From the NCBI GenBank assembly GCA_025055575.1, contig JANWWP010000037.1, forward strand, positions 1 to 63,539: a stretch of 63,539 nt of DNA, written 5' to 3'. The translations under genes and the position numbers were made by a program. This DNA is from Flavobacteriales bacterium. GTDB taxonomy: Bacteria; Bacteroidota; Bacteroidia; CAIKAF01. Below the pieces are notes generated by a model. It was given only the letters and a program-made list of their open reading frames with translations, had not been told where the DNA came from and did no database searches. Below are positions 8,439 to 17,651 of this stretch, one piece after another; positions within the stretch are counted from its first letter, which is position 1, and each line of letters begins with the position of its first letter.

Positions 8439-11309
8439 TTATTGCCAAAAGGCTCGGGATTCCAAAGTTCTGCCATCTTTTAATTGCAAACGCAGGATGT
8501 AAGCGCCCGAGGCCAGATCTCCGCGCTGGATTTGTACAGAGGAACCGGATTGCGGCCGGAGGGTCACGTGTTGCAGGATCCGCCCACTCAGGTCCAGGAG
8601 CTGAACTGAAACCACTTCCTTTATTTCTGGCGTCTGCACCATGAAGTGATCCAGGGCCGGATTGGGATATACTTTTAAGTTGGTGCTTTCTGCCATGTGG
8701 ACGGAGACTGTGGGTTTCACTTCGGCGGTCACAGGTACGCGGGCGCTCTGGCAATACTCGGGAGCTTTTTCCACTTGCCAGTCATAGAAGTAATAGTAAT
8801 ACTGAAGGCCGAAGGAGGAGTTGGTGATGCTTATCAGGTTGTCAATATCATAAGGATAGGAGACACCGGTGGAGTTTCTGCGGAAACGCGGACCGTTGGC
8901 ATTGAGTCCTGGGATTTGCTGGTTGTAGCTGGTATCCGTGCTCATGGCGTACTGAAATCCAGGGGACAAAATCCAGTCCAGTTGAATAATTTGAGAATCC
9001 GGTTGCACCGAAACGACGGTGTTATGCACCAACTGGCCACTGTTATCCCGAAGTGTAATGTTGCGGGTGCCGGCCATATCGGTGTACACTTTCACTGTTT
9101 TGAGGGTGCAGGGCTCGTACACATCAAAATACATGACGGCATTGGTGTTGTTGCTGGAACTGTACAGACTGCTGCCGCTGTGCATGGGCAAGCCACCGGG
9201 GAAAATACCGCCGCCAAAAGGAGCCACATCTTCCACATAGTACGTGGTGGTGGTGCTGAGGGGCGGGGTCGTGTAGGTGTTGCCGGTGTGGAACGGGGTA
9301 TTGTCTGTCAGTGCATAATACCAGGAAACATTGTTCCCGTTGGCCACGAGCGTTGCGGACTCACCTGGGGCGATGGTGTCATTGACCGTCTGGGGCGCCG
9401 GCGCTTCATTCACGGTCACGGTGACAGGCAGGGAAGTCCATGCTTGGCAGGTGCCCTGATACGTGAGTGTGTAGTCGCCAGAGGTGCTTACAGTAATGGA
9501 AGGTGTGGTTTCGCCCGTGGACCACAGATAATTCGACAAACCCGGCTGACCTTCCAGGACCACGCTGCCCCCCAGGCAAAACACCGTGGCACCTAAAGCG
9601 GAGACGGTCGGTGTTTCATCCGGCGATTGCTGCACCACCACAGTTTTGCTGATGGCAAAACAGGCGGGGTTGGCCCCTGAGGACACCACCACATTGTACT
9701 CTCCGGCTTGGGTGACGTTGATGAACTGTGAGGTGGCGCCTGTGCTCCAGAGATACGTGTATCCGGCTGGTGCGGTGAGCGTCAGCTGGCCATTGGCGCA
9801 AATGACGGGCGGGCCGCTGAGGGTGACCAGCGCCTGAGGCGCCACGCATTGGCTTTCAATAACAGTGAGAAACTGATCTGCAGCGGGCTGCAGGATGGTT
9901 TGGCGGATGCCTGAAGGCCAGCGAATCACCAACGAATCAATCTGGGTGTGGTTGCCCAGGCCAAAGTGGAGCATGGAAGAATTGACCGTCCCGTAGCTTT
10001 CGCCGCTGCGCACTTCGCGGGTTTGCACGCCCCAGGGGCCATACAGCCAGGCTCTGGCACCAATGGCGTCAGGGTTGCTGATGGTACCCTGTAGGTCGGC
10101 GACAAAAAAGTGGTGGCTGTTGCCTTGGTTCATCCAGATGACATCATTGGTGGTGGTGGGAGAGGTATAGATTTGTCCATAACCCGCATACACATCCACA
10201 AAACCATCGTGATTCAGGTCGCCCACGGCAAAAGTGAGCATGGGATCATTGTTAAATAATCCGTTCACTAAAGTGAAAGTGTTGTTTCCGTTGTTTCTGT
10301 ACACTCGGTGGCCGGCTCCTGTAATAATAAGATCCAGCCAGCCGTCGTTGTCCAGATCGGCCATCACGCTTTGAATCGGCGTGATGCCGCTGGTGGATAC
10401 CCCCGTCGTGGAGGAAATGTCGGTGAATACACCAGATCCATCGTTCACAAGGATTTGGCTTTCGTAATCATGGTTTGTGACAAGTACATCAAAATCCCCA
10501 TCGTTGTCAATATCTCCGAAACTGGCCGTCCAGGTTTGCCAGCCAATATTCAGGTTGGCGGCTGCAGCGGCTTCGGTGTAAGTGCCGTTGCCGTTGTTCC
10601 GGAAAAGCACGTTAATGCGGCGCCCATCGTTGGGATTGTTCACGCCCTGACGGCATTTTGCAATGTACAGGTCCAAGTCACCATCGTTGTCGTAATCAGT
10701 CCACACGCTGCCATAATTTCCTGAATCATCGGTCGGGGTAACATCAAAGTTGATGATTGTGTTGTTGAGGCTCAAGGTCCCATTGTTGTTCATGAATATT
10801 TTACTCATGTTGTTATCGTCGCAGGCAAAAAGGTCGATCCACCCATCGTTATTGAAATCCCCGAAGGTCATGTTTTGAACAAAAAAATTGGACGTGGGAA
10901 TGTTAACGATGGTACCACCGGTACCGGAATTGTTGGTGTACAACACCTTTAAAGCAGGGCCATAGCCTCCGGCCACCACATCCTTATATCCATTTTTGTC
11001 AATGTCTGCCACTGCCATGGCCCAGGCGCTCCCATTGCTGCCTGAGAAGGGTCCAAAATTTCCCAGGGCTACGGTCTGGAAGTTTTGGTTGGTTTTTTGA
11101 ACTTCCACCGAGACAATGTAGCCATTGTCCATGCGGATGATATCGTCCAGGCCATCGTTGTTCCAATCGGCCACAGTCATGGCCACGCCGCTGTGAAAAT
11201 TGGCGTTGTTGAGCCGCGCGTTGGCATTGGTGAAAGCTATCTGGCTGTAAAGCGGAGAACCGGAAATGCCCATCAGAACAGCCAAGGAAAGGAAGTTCAG
11301 TTTCTTCAT
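8439..11309 (-). CDS. FG-GAP/VCBS and ASPIC-UnbV (CRTAC1-like) protein with T9SS sorting domain
   Basis: The start is taken at the ATG of MKKLNFLSLAVLMG because a clean signal peptide ending SPLYSQ begins there; the open frame extends 25 codons further up. About residues 40-400 are FG-GAP/VCBS beta-propeller repeats, each with a calcium-loop type NNDG.D or DNDGD.D. The ASPIC/UnbV module follows (about 420-500: GARAWLYGPWG, FGLGNHTQIDSLVIRWPSG). Then come two Ig-like modules with YLWSTG.T repeats and a C-terminal sorting domain of about 80 residues starting LKVYPNP, which directs export and surface attachment by the type IX secretion system. Likely an adhesin or matrix-binding surface protein; the ligand is unknown. 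It is alone in its transcription unit. Confidence 0.92.
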   Translation of the reverse strand: MKKLNFLSLAVLMGISGSPLYSQIAFTNANARLNNANFHSGVAMTVADWNNDGLDDIIRMDNGYIVSVEVQKTNQNFQTVALGNFGPFSGSNGSAWAMAVADIDKNGYKDVVAGGYGPALKVLYTNNSGTGGTIVNIPTSNFFVQNMTFGDFNNDGWIDLFACDDNNMSKIFMNNNGTLSLNNTIINFDVTPTDDSGNYGSVWTDYDNDGDLDLYIAKCRQGVNNPNDGRRINVLFRNNGNGTYTEAAAAANLNIGWQTWTASFGDIDNDGDFDVLVTNHDYESQILVNDGSGVFTDISSTTGVSTSGITPIQSVMADLDNDGWLDLIITGAGHRVYRNNGNNTFTLVNGLFNNDPMLTFAVGDLNHDGFVDVYAGYGQIYTSPTTTNDVIWMNQGNSHHFFVADLQGTISNPDAIGARAWLYGPWGVQTREVRSGESYGTVNSSMLHFGLGNHTQIDSLVIRWPSGIRQTILQPAADQFLTVIESQCVAPQALVTLSGPPVICANGQLTLTAPAGYTYLWSTGATSQFINVTQAGEYNVVVSSGANPACFAISKTVVVQQSPDETPTVSALGATVFCLGGSVVLEGQPGLSNYLWSTGETTPSITVSTSGDYTLTYQGTCQAWTSLPVTVTVNEAPAPQTVNDTIAPGESATLVANGNNVSWYYALTDNTPFHTGNTYTTPPLSTTTTYYVEDVAPFGGGIFPGGLPMHSGSSLYSSSNNTNAVMYFDVYEPCTLKTVKVYTDMAGTRNITLRDNSGQLVHNTVVSVQPDSQIIQLDWILSPGFQYAMSTDTSYNQQIPGLNANGPRFRRNSTGVSYPYDIDNLISITNSSFGLQYYYYFYDWQVEKAPEYCQSARVPVTAEVKPTVSVHMAESTNLKVYPNPALDHFMVQTPEIKEVVSVQLLDLSGRILQHVTLRPQSGSSVQIQRGDLASGAYILRLQLKDGRTLESRAFWQ

Positions 11310-11314
11310 GAAAT

Positions 11315-11322
11315 CAAAGGTA
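11315..11322 (-). promoter_or_regulatory. Candidate -7 element, near-leaderless, for the FG-GAP protein
   Basis: TACCTTTG on the minus strand is an exact TAnnTTTG match, only 5 nt from the ATG. With the usual spacing to the transcription start the mRNA would begin at or next to the start codon. Confidence 0.45.
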
Positions 11323-11461
11323 ATTAAGATTTTAGTTAAGAAAAAAACATTTTTAAGACAGCTTCTTTGTAACTTGAGTTGCATAAAGATAGCATATCAG
11401 GAAAATAGGATTAGTTGGAACATTTTTGGGCCTATTTTAGTGGCCTGAAGCTTCGAAAAAG

Positions 11462-12559
11462 TTGATAAACAAAGATAAAAAAATAGCCGCTTTTAACCCC
11501 GATGACGTGGCGTTGGCCGGCAGTAATATTTTCGGTTTGCCATTTACGGCTGAAGAGTCGGAAATTATACTCATTCCGGTGCCATGGGAGGTCACCGTGT
11601 CTTACAGCGTGGGTACTGCTCAAGCCCCGGAAGCTATTTTGAAGGCTTCCCATCAGGTGGATCTTTTTCATTTGTTTCATGAAAGCGTCTGGAAACAGGG
11701 CATCTATATGGAACCTGTTTCTGAAGAATTGAAAGATATCAACCGGGCCATGCGTTCCAAAGCGGAAAAATATCTGGCCGAACTGGTGACCGGAAAACTG
11801 GGGAAAAAAGCCCGCGCTTGGCTCGAAGAAATCAACGCTGCGTGTCATTATATGAACGATTGGGTGCGTCAAAGGGCCATGCATCACCTGAACCAGGGCC
11901 GCTTGGTGGGGGTGGTGGGCGGCGACCATTCCACGCCGTTGGGTCTCATTCAGGCCCTCAGTCAGGTACACAGCGCTTTTTCCATTTTGCAAGTGGATGC
12001 CCACTGCGACCTGCGCCAGGCTTATGAAGGTTTCATGTACAGCCATGCGTCGGTCATGTTCAACGCCGTGCAGCTGCGTCCTGTGACGAATCTGGTGCAG
12101 GTGGGGGTGCGGGATTTATGTGCGGCCGAATACGATTTTATCGAAAAATCCGGCAATCGTGTAGCGTGTTTCCACAATGAGTATTTGTCCACAGAAAAGT
12201 TCTCGGGCCGGAGCTGGAAAAGTCTGGTGGATACCATCGTGAGCCATTTGGGGGAGGCGGTGTACATCTCTTTTGATATTGATGGGCTGGAGCCTTCCTA
12301 CTGCCCGCATACAGGAACCCCTGTGCCGGGCGGTCTTACCTATAATGAAGCGGTGTATTTGATACGTCGCGTGGTGGAATCGGGACGAAAAATTATTGGC
12401 TTCGACCTGAATGAAGTGGGGGTAGGGCCCACAGAATGGGATGCCAACGTCGGGGCTCGTGTGTTATTTGAACTCTGTGCCTGGACCGGTATTTCCCGCC
12501 AGAAAAACCCTTCTCCGCAGGTTTCAAAAAGAAAAAGAAATAGAAAAACTTCTCAATAG
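11462..12559 (+). CDS. Agmatinase/arginase (ureohydrolase) family enzyme
   Basis: Ureohydrolases use a two-manganese centre to split guanidino compounds into urea and an amine. The metal-binding motifs are present: GGDHSTPLG near residue 158, DAHCDLR near 180 (the family D-A-H-x-D) and SFDIDGLEP near 270 (D-x-D), with GFDLNEVG near 315. At 365 residues it is the 'agmatinase family' form found in Bacteroidota, longer than classical SpeB and with an extended N-terminal region. No ATG fits, so TTG is the start. The arginine decarboxylase at 33862-35262 would supply agmatine, making agmatine to putrescine plus urea the likely reaction. It heads a six-gene rightward run with DUF983, lptB and recQ. 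Confidence 0.85.
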   Translation: MINKDKKIAAFNPDDVALAGSNIFGLPFTAEESEIILIPVPWEVTVSYSVGTAQAPEAILKASHQVDLFHLFHESVWKQGIYMEPVSEELKDINRAMRSKAEKYLAELVTGKLGKKARAWLEEINAACHYMNDWVRQRAMHHLNQGRLVGVVGGDHSTPLGLIQALSQVHSAFSILQVDAHCDLRQAYEGFMYSHASVMFNAVQLRPVTNLVQVGVRDLCAAEYDFIEKSGNRVACFHNEYLSTEKFSGRSWKSLVDTIVSHLGEAVYISFDIDGLEPSYCPHTGTPVPGGLTYNEAVYLIRRVVESGRKIIGFDLNEVGVGPTEWDANVGARVLFELCAWTGISRQKNPSPQVSKRKRNRKTSQ

Positions 12560-12571
12560 CCTGTTATTGTT

Positions 12572-12967
12572 ATGAAACCAGGATTTTGGAAAAGCACATT
12601 GGAAATGCGCTGTCCGCGGTGCAACCGGGGTAAATTGTTCTATCGTCCCCTGCTGTCTTTCCATTTCGCTGAAATGGAAGACCGGTGCCGGGTGTGCGGC
12701 CAGGATTTTAAAATAGAAGACGGTTTTTTCTTAGGCGCCACGTACGTGAGCTACGCCATCACTGTGGCCATCACTGTACCTCTGATGCTGATTTTGTACT
12801 TAGGGCTGGGTTTGGATTATCTCCCTGTGATGGGCATTTTAGTGGCCGTTCTAATCATCCTACTTCCGTGGATCGTTCGGATTTCTCGCGCAGCTTGGTT
12901 CAATTTTTTTGTGCATTACGATCCGGAATGGGAGCGCAAGCGGGTGGAGGAATTGCTGAATGACTGA
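12572..12967 (+). CDS. DUF983 small membrane protein
   Basis: A 131-residue protein with two CxxC pairs near the N-terminus (MRCPRCNRG and DRCRVCGQD), a probable zinc ribbon, then two transmembrane helices ([18 protein letters not shown] and [17 protein letters not shown]). This layout defines DUF983. Its function is not established. It overlaps lptB by 8 nt, so the two are translationally coupled, which hints at a link to envelope biogenesis, but that is inference from position. Confidence 0.88.
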   Translation: MKPGFWKSTLEMRCPRCNRGKLFYRPLLSFHFAEMEDRCRVCGQDFKIEDGFFLGATYVSYAITVAITVPLMLILYLGLGLDYLPVMGILVAVLIILLPWIVRISRAAWFNFFVHYDPEWERKRVEELLND

Positions 12968-13715
12968 GGGTAGCCACACGCCGCATCTGCAGGCTCTGAA
13001 CCTGCGCAAGACTTACCGGCGCCGCGTCGTAGTGAACCAAGCCACCGTTCACGTAAAAGCCGGGGAGATAGTGGGCCTCTTGGGCCCCAATGGAGCCGGA
13101 AAAACCACGACTTTTTACATGGTGGTGGGCCTGGTTACTCCTGAAACAGGCCGTATTCTTCTCAATGGTGCCGACATCACGCGTTTGCCAATGTACAAAA
13201 GGGCAAGGCGCGGCCTGGGGTATTTGCCTCAGGAACCTTCCATTTTCCGAAAATTAAGCGTAGAAGATAATTTAAGAGCTGTTCTGGAATTTTCCGGGCT
13301 TTCCCGTCAGGCACAAAAAGAGCGGGCTGAAGCTTTATTGGAAGAGTTCCACCTCACCCATGTCCGCAAAAACCGCGGTGATCTTCTCAGCGGTGGCGAA
13401 AGACGCCGTACGGAAATTGCCCGTGCTTTGGCGCTCAATCCCAGTTTTCTTCTGTTGGATGAACCCTTTGCCGGAGTGGATCCAATCGCGGTGGAGGATA
13501 TCCAAAATATCGTGTGGCGGTTAAAAAAGAAAAATATCGGAATCCTGATCACCGATCACAATGTCCACGAAACATTGTCTATTACAGACCGGGCGTATTT
13601 GTTGCACGAAGGTCACATCATTAAAGAAGGAACAGCGGAGGAACTGGCCGGCGATGAAAATGTCCGTCGCATTTATTTAGGACAAAATTTTGAACTGCGG
13701 CGCCGGATCGATTAG
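12960..13715 (+). CDS. lptB: LPS export ABC transporter ATP-binding protein LptB
   Basis: LptB is the cytoplasmic ATPase of the LptB2FG complex that extracts lipopolysaccharide from the inner membrane. All ABC motifs are intact: Walker [10 protein letters not shown] near residue 45, Q-loop in [10 protein letters not shown], signature [15 protein letters not shown] near 142, Walker [14 protein letters not shown] near 166 and the H-loop in ITDHNV. The LSGGERRR signature and [11 protein letters not shown] after Walker B are characteristic of LptB as opposed to other ABC ATPases. The length (251) is normal. The 8-nt overlap with DUF983 and the 5-nt gap to recQ indicate one transcript. Confidence 0.95.
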   Translation: MTEGSHTPHLQALNLRKTYRRRVVVNQATVHVKAGEIVGLLGPNGAGKTTTFYMVVGLVTPETGRILLNGADITRLPMYKRARRGLGYLPQEPSIFRKLSVEDNLRAVLEFSGLSRQAQKERAEALLEEFHLTHVRKNRGDLLSGGERRRTEIARALALNPSFLLLDEPFAGVDPIAVEDIQNIVWRLKKKNIGILITDHNVHETLSITDRAYLLHEGHIIKEGTAEELAGDENVRRIYLGQNFELRRRID

Positions 13716-13720
13716 GAGCG

Positions 13721-15655
13721 ATGTCTGGAACGTTCGAGGCCGCGCGTGAGATCCTAAAAAAATTTTGGGGCTACGACGATTTTCGTCCGGCTCAGAAGCC
13801 TATCCTGGAATCCATACTTTCCGGGCAAGACACTTTAGCCCTTTTGCCAACCGGCGGTGGTAAATCTTTGTGCTATCAAGTGCCTGGCTTGGTGTCAGGC
13901 AAAACCACCCTGGTCATCAGTCCTATTATAGCGTTGATGACCGATCAAACAGAACGGCTTCAGAAGTTGGGTATCCCTGCCGTGGCTTTGCATTCGGGGC
14001 TTTCTCCTCATCGTTTGGAGTTTGAATTGGAAAAAGTGGCCGCAGGTTATTATGCCTTTGTGTATGTGGCACCGGAGCGGCTGCTCTCCCCGTCGTTCCA
14101 GGCCGCCATTCAGGCTTCTCCTCCGGGCCTTGTGGCTGTGGACGAAGCCCATTGCATCAGCCAATGGGGGTATGATTTCCGTCCAGTGTATTTAAATATT
14201 TCTGTGGTAAGGGAATGGTGGCCTCAGGTGCAGATGGCGGCCTTTACGGCCACCGCCACGCCGGTTGTGCGCCAGGATATCATCACCCGGCTGGGCATGC
14301 GGCGCCCCCAAGTGTTACTGACCAGTTTTCAAAGGCCCAATTTGATTTATGCGGTGGTACCCTCCGAAGACAAGCGTTCCAAAATGTTGGAGTTGCTCCG
14401 CTTCACCCGGCGTTCGGCCATTGTGTATGCTCGAAACCGCCGCCGCACTTTTGAATTGAGTCAATTTTTTCAGCAGCACGGCCTTTCAGCCACTTTCTAC
14501 CATGCCGGACTGCCCGCCGATGTGCGCGAGAAACACCAGGAACTCTGGTTGTCCGGACAGGTGCGGGTGATGGTGGCCACCAATGCCTTTGGAATGGGCA
14601 TTGACAAGCCGGATGTTCAGTTGGTTTTGCACGCCGATGTGCCCGACAGTCCGGAAGCATACTTTCAGGAGGCTGGCCGGGCCGGTCGCGATGGCCGTAA
14701 AGCCTATGCTCTTTTGATACAGGGGCCGGCCGATGCAGCCGAATTGGAGACTTCTTTCGATCATGCCTTTCCCTCACAGCACAACATCCGCCTGGTTTTC
14801 GAACATTTAGGGAAGATTCTGGGCCTCCAACCTGGAATGGCCAGCGGAGCCACCCTGGCGCTCGATCTTCAGGAAATCGCCCAAAGTGCTGCCTTACCCC
14901 TTGCCCAAGTGGTGGGTGCCCTGAAAATATTAGAAAAAGAGGGATACCTCATTTTCAATGACGAAGGCTATCAGCCTGCGCAAATTCTTTTCAGAGTTCC
15001 GTACCGGTCGGTATATGATTTTATGGTGGGCCAACCGGAGTTTCAACCGGTGATTGAAGCCATTCTACGCAGTTACCCGGGTATATTCGAAGAATATAAA
15101 ACCTGCCGTTTTGCCGAAATCGCCCGGCGCAGCGGTTTGCCCATGACGGTGGTGGAACAAAAAATAAGAGATTTGGCGGAACGGGGATTTTTGGAATACC
15201 TCCCCGCAACCGATGCGCCACGCATCACCTTTCTGCGGCCTTATTGTTTTGCGAAAGACCTACAATTCACGCAGGAAGTGTATGGATTCTTAAAGAACAA
15301 CGCCCGGCTTCGTCTCCGGGCCATGCTGGATTATCTTGGGAACAACCGGCTTTGCAGGGCCCGCCAGTTGCTCGGTTATTTTGGGGAGACGGATGTATCC
15401 GACTGTGGAGATTGCGATGTGTGCCGCCGTTCCGAAACTTTTTTCTTCTCCAACACGGATTTGCAGAATGCTGCCCGTGTCCTTGAAGCCGCCTTGAAAC
15501 CCGGCGAAGCCCACACACCCCAGGTGATTTTGGCCGCCTTGCGCTGTGCCGTCAACAAACGCAACCTGGAAATGCTTCGGCACCTGGTGGAACAAGGCGT
15601 TCTGAAAAAAACTGAAAACGAAAAGCTGGCTCTATCTACAAAACGGCCTGTTTGA
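13721..15655 (+). CDS. recQ: RecQ-family ATP-dependent DNA helicase
   Basis: RecQ helicases unwind DNA 3' to 5' in recombination and repair. The sequence shows motif 0 (FWGYDDFRPAQKPIL), Walker A (LPTGGGKSLCYQVP), the DEAH box with the RecQ loop (VDEAHCISQWGYDFRP) and motif VI (QEAGRAGRDGRK). The zinc-binding subdomain is recognisable as CRARQLLGYFGE followed by DCGDCDVC. At 644 residues it ends after the winged-helix region, and I see no clear HRDC domain, so this is the short form; Bacteroidota often also have a longer paralogue. Fourth gene of the agmatinase-to-phosphodiesterase run, 5 nt after lptB. Confidence 0.93.
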   Translation: MSGTFEAAREILKKFWGYDDFRPAQKPILESILSGQDTLALLPTGGGKSLCYQVPGLVSGKTTLVISPIIALMTDQTERLQKLGIPAVALHSGLSPHRLEFELEKVAAGYYAFVYVAPERLLSPSFQAAIQASPPGLVAVDEAHCISQWGYDFRPVYLNISVVREWWPQVQMAAFTATATPVVRQDIITRLGMRRPQVLLTSFQRPNLIYAVVPSEDKRSKMLELLRFTRRSAIVYARNRRRTFELSQFFQQHGLSATFYHAGLPADVREKHQELWLSGQVRVMVATNAFGMGIDKPDVQLVLHADVPDSPEAYFQEAGRAGRDGRKAYALLIQGPADAAELETSFDHAFPSQHNIRLVFEHLGKILGLQPGMASGATLALDLQEIAQSAALPLAQVVGALKILEKEGYLIFNDEGYQPAQILFRVPYRSVYDFMVGQPEFQPVIEAILRSYPGIFEEYKTCRFAEIARRSGLPMTVVEQKIRDLAERGFLEYLPATDAPRITFLRPYCFAKDLQFTQEVYGFLKNNARLRLRAMLDYLGNNRLCRARQLLGYFGETDVSDCGDCDVCRRSETFFFSNTDLQNAARVLEAALKPGEAHTPQVILAALRCAVNKRNLEMLRHLVEQGVLKKTENEKLALSTKRPV

Positions 15656-15696
15656 AATCCCAAGGCATTATTTCATAAAATTGCGCCAGTTTAAAT

Positions 15697-16695
15697 ATGT
15701 TTTTATCAAAAATTGTAGGCATGGGCATGTATCTGCCCGAAAATGTGGTGACAAATCAGGACTTGGAAAAACTCATGGATACCACGGATGCCTGGATTGT
15801 GGAGCGCACGGGGATTCACCAACGTCGTTTTTTTACGGAAGGCAAAGACACCACCGCCTCCATGGCCACCGAAGCTTCCCGAATGGCGCTGGAGCGCGCG
15901 GGCATGCGGCCCTCCCAGTTGGATGCCATTGTTTTTGCTACGCTCAGTCCTGATTACTATTTCCCGGGTTGCGCCCCTCTCGTGATGCGCGATCTGGGAA
16001 TATCCGGTATAGCCGCATTGGATATCCGGGCCCAGTGCGGGGGATTTATTTATGCCCTCTCCGTGGCCGATCAATACATACGCACGGGTATGTATAAAAA
16101 TGTTCTTGTGGCTTGCAGCGAAATTCAGTCCAACATTCTAGAGCTCAGCACACGGGGGCGCAACATGGCGGTCATTTTTGGGGATGGAGCGGCTTCCGTT
16201 GTGCTGACCCGGCATGAAGAACAAGGAAAAGGCGTCTTATCCACCCATTTGCACGCCGATGGCACTTACGCAGAAGAACTGTATATGCCGCACCCGGGCA
16301 GCCGGAGAAAAGTGCGCCTCACCCCTGAAATGCTGGAGGATGGCTCGATGCTGCCCTATATGAACGGCAACGCTGTGTTCAAGCACGCCGTGGTGCGTTT
16401 TATGGAAGTTATTTATGAAGCGTTGGAAGCCCATAATTTCTCCGTTCAGGATTTGGATTTGGTGATTCCGCACCAGGCCAATCTGCGTATTTCTAATTAC
16501 ATCCAGCAGCAACTGGGGCTTCCCGACGAAAAAATATACAACAACATCCAATGGGTGGGCAACACCACGGCTGCATCCATACCTTTGGCCATGTGTGAAG
16601 CCTGGGAAAAAGGCATCCTGAAACCGGGCATGTTGCTGTGCACGCCGGCTTTTGGAAGTGGATTTGTCTGGGGCTCTGCTTTGATTCGCATGTAA
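15697..16695 (+). CDS. Beta-ketoacyl-ACP synthase III (FabH-like)
   Basis: KAS III enzymes condense an acyl-CoA starter with malonyl-ACP. The catalytic triad is visible: Cys in DIRAQCGGFIYAL near residue 112, His in IPHQANLRIS near 256 and Asn in WVGNTTAAS near 286; the family start GMGMYLPENVVTNQDL and DAWIVERTGIHQRR are also present. The length (332) is standard. It is not in the usual plsX-fabH context, so it may be a paralogue with a different starter-unit preference instead of the housekeeping FabH; sequence alone does not decide. Its TAA overlaps the next ATG (TAATG), coupling it to a lipid phosphodiesterase-like gene. Confidence 0.9.
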   Translation: MFLSKIVGMGMYLPENVVTNQDLEKLMDTTDAWIVERTGIHQRRFFTEGKDTTASMATEASRMALERAGMRPSQLDAIVFATLSPDYYFPGCAPLVMRDLGISGIAALDIRAQCGGFIYALSVADQYIRTGMYKNVLVACSEIQSNILELSTRGRNMAVIFGDGAASVVLTRHEEQGKGVLSTHLHADGTYAEELYMPHPGSRRKVRLTPEMLEDGSMLPYMNGNAVFKHAVVRFMEVIYEALEAHNFSVQDLDLVIPHQANLRISNYIQQQLGLPDEKIYNNIQWVGNTTAASIPLAMCEAWEKGILKPGMLLCTPAFGSGFVWGSALIRM

Positions 16696-17567
16696 TGTCC
16701 CGGTCGGTTTCGTTAATTTTTGGGGTAATCTTTGGATGGGCAGCCGGGACCTTGGGGCACGGCCAAAACCAAAAACCCTTCACCGTCATCAGTTGGAACA
16801 TCAAATTTCTGCCGCGCATTTTGGCCCATATCGGGCATAAGCCTTTGAAGCGCGTACAACCCATTGCCGCTCATTTATTGGCGGATTCGGCGGATGTGCT
16901 GGTGTTGCAGGAAGCCTTCGACAATGTGGCCAACCGCCGTCTGTTGAAGGCTCTCCGCCCATTGTATCCCTACCATGTGGGCCCGGCCAACAAGAAAGGC
17001 GCATTTAAAATCAGCAGCGGTATTTTGATTGTTTCCAGATATCCCTTGAAAGAATTGGGAACCGTGGATTTTCGCTCCTGCGAAAAGGAGGATTGCTGGG
17101 CCCGCAAGGGTGGTTTACTGGTGGAACTCTCCTGGCAGGGACGCCGCATTCAGGTGCTCGGTACCCACCTTGAAGCCGGTGGCGGCCGGGAAATTAAAAT
17201 GGAGCAATACGGCGAACTGGCCGGGTTGGTTCAGAAATTTAGGGAAAACGGTGTGCCCCAGCTGCTCTGCGGCGACTTTAACACACGCAAAACGGATGAT
17301 TATCTGTACCCCCGTATGCTTCAAACTTTGGAGGCTGAGGACGGACCCCTTTCCGGAGACCTTCAGTACACCAGTGATCATCTGCTCAACGATATGTCCA
17401 CCTACAGGCCAGAAGACCGCGAAGTCATTGATTTTATTTTTTACAAAGGAAACGGTCTGACACCTTCATTTATCCGTCGCTCCGTGTTGCGTTACACCCA
17501 TCGTTGGCAAAAAGGCCACCAGGACTTGTCAGACCATTTTGGAGTGAAAGCGGTGATAGGATTCTAA
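16695..17567 (+). CDS. Exported endonuclease/exonuclease/phosphatase-fold enzyme, sphingomyelinase-like
   Basis: The start is the ATG overlapping the preceding stop; an open frame exists further upstream but lies inside the KAS III gene. A signal peptide (MSRSVSLIFGVIFGWAAG) is followed by a complete EEP domain of about 265 residues. Metal and catalytic motifs are present: SWNIKF, LQEAFD with the metal-binding Glu, GTHLEAGGG with the catalytic-type His, CGDFNTRK, and SDHFGVKAV at the end. The order and the segment ANKKGAFKISSGILIVSRYP resemble bacterial sphingomyelinase C and neutral sphingomyelinases more than DNases. As a secreted phosphodiesterase it could act on sphingo- or glycerophospholipids, but nucleic acid substrates are not excluded. 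Confidence 0.85.
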   Translation: MSRSVSLIFGVIFGWAAGTLGHGQNQKPFTVISWNIKFLPRILAHIGHKPLKRVQPIAAHLLADSADVLVLQEAFDNVANRRLLKALRPLYPYHVGPANKKGAFKISSGILIVSRYPLKELGTVDFRSCEKEDCWARKGGLLVELSWQGRRIQVLGTHLEAGGGREIKMEQYGELAGLVQKFRENGVPQLLCGDFNTRKTDDYLYPRMLQTLEAEDGPLSGDLQYTSDHLLNDMSTYRPEDREVIDFIFYKGNGLTPSFIRRSVLRYTHRWQKGHQDLSDHFGVKAVIGF

Positions 17568-17651
17568 TAAAAAAGACCTCAGACCATTAAAAAGCCGTTT
17601 GGACTCCATGAAGTTAACTCATTATTCCAAATATTAAGTGCTGAAAATCAG

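Noticed and set aside
8697-9596. 299-residue plus-strand open frame opposite the FG-GAP protein
   Set aside because: Antisense to Ig-like and linker regions of a clear T9SS cargo gene; low-complexity Gly/Val/His composition.
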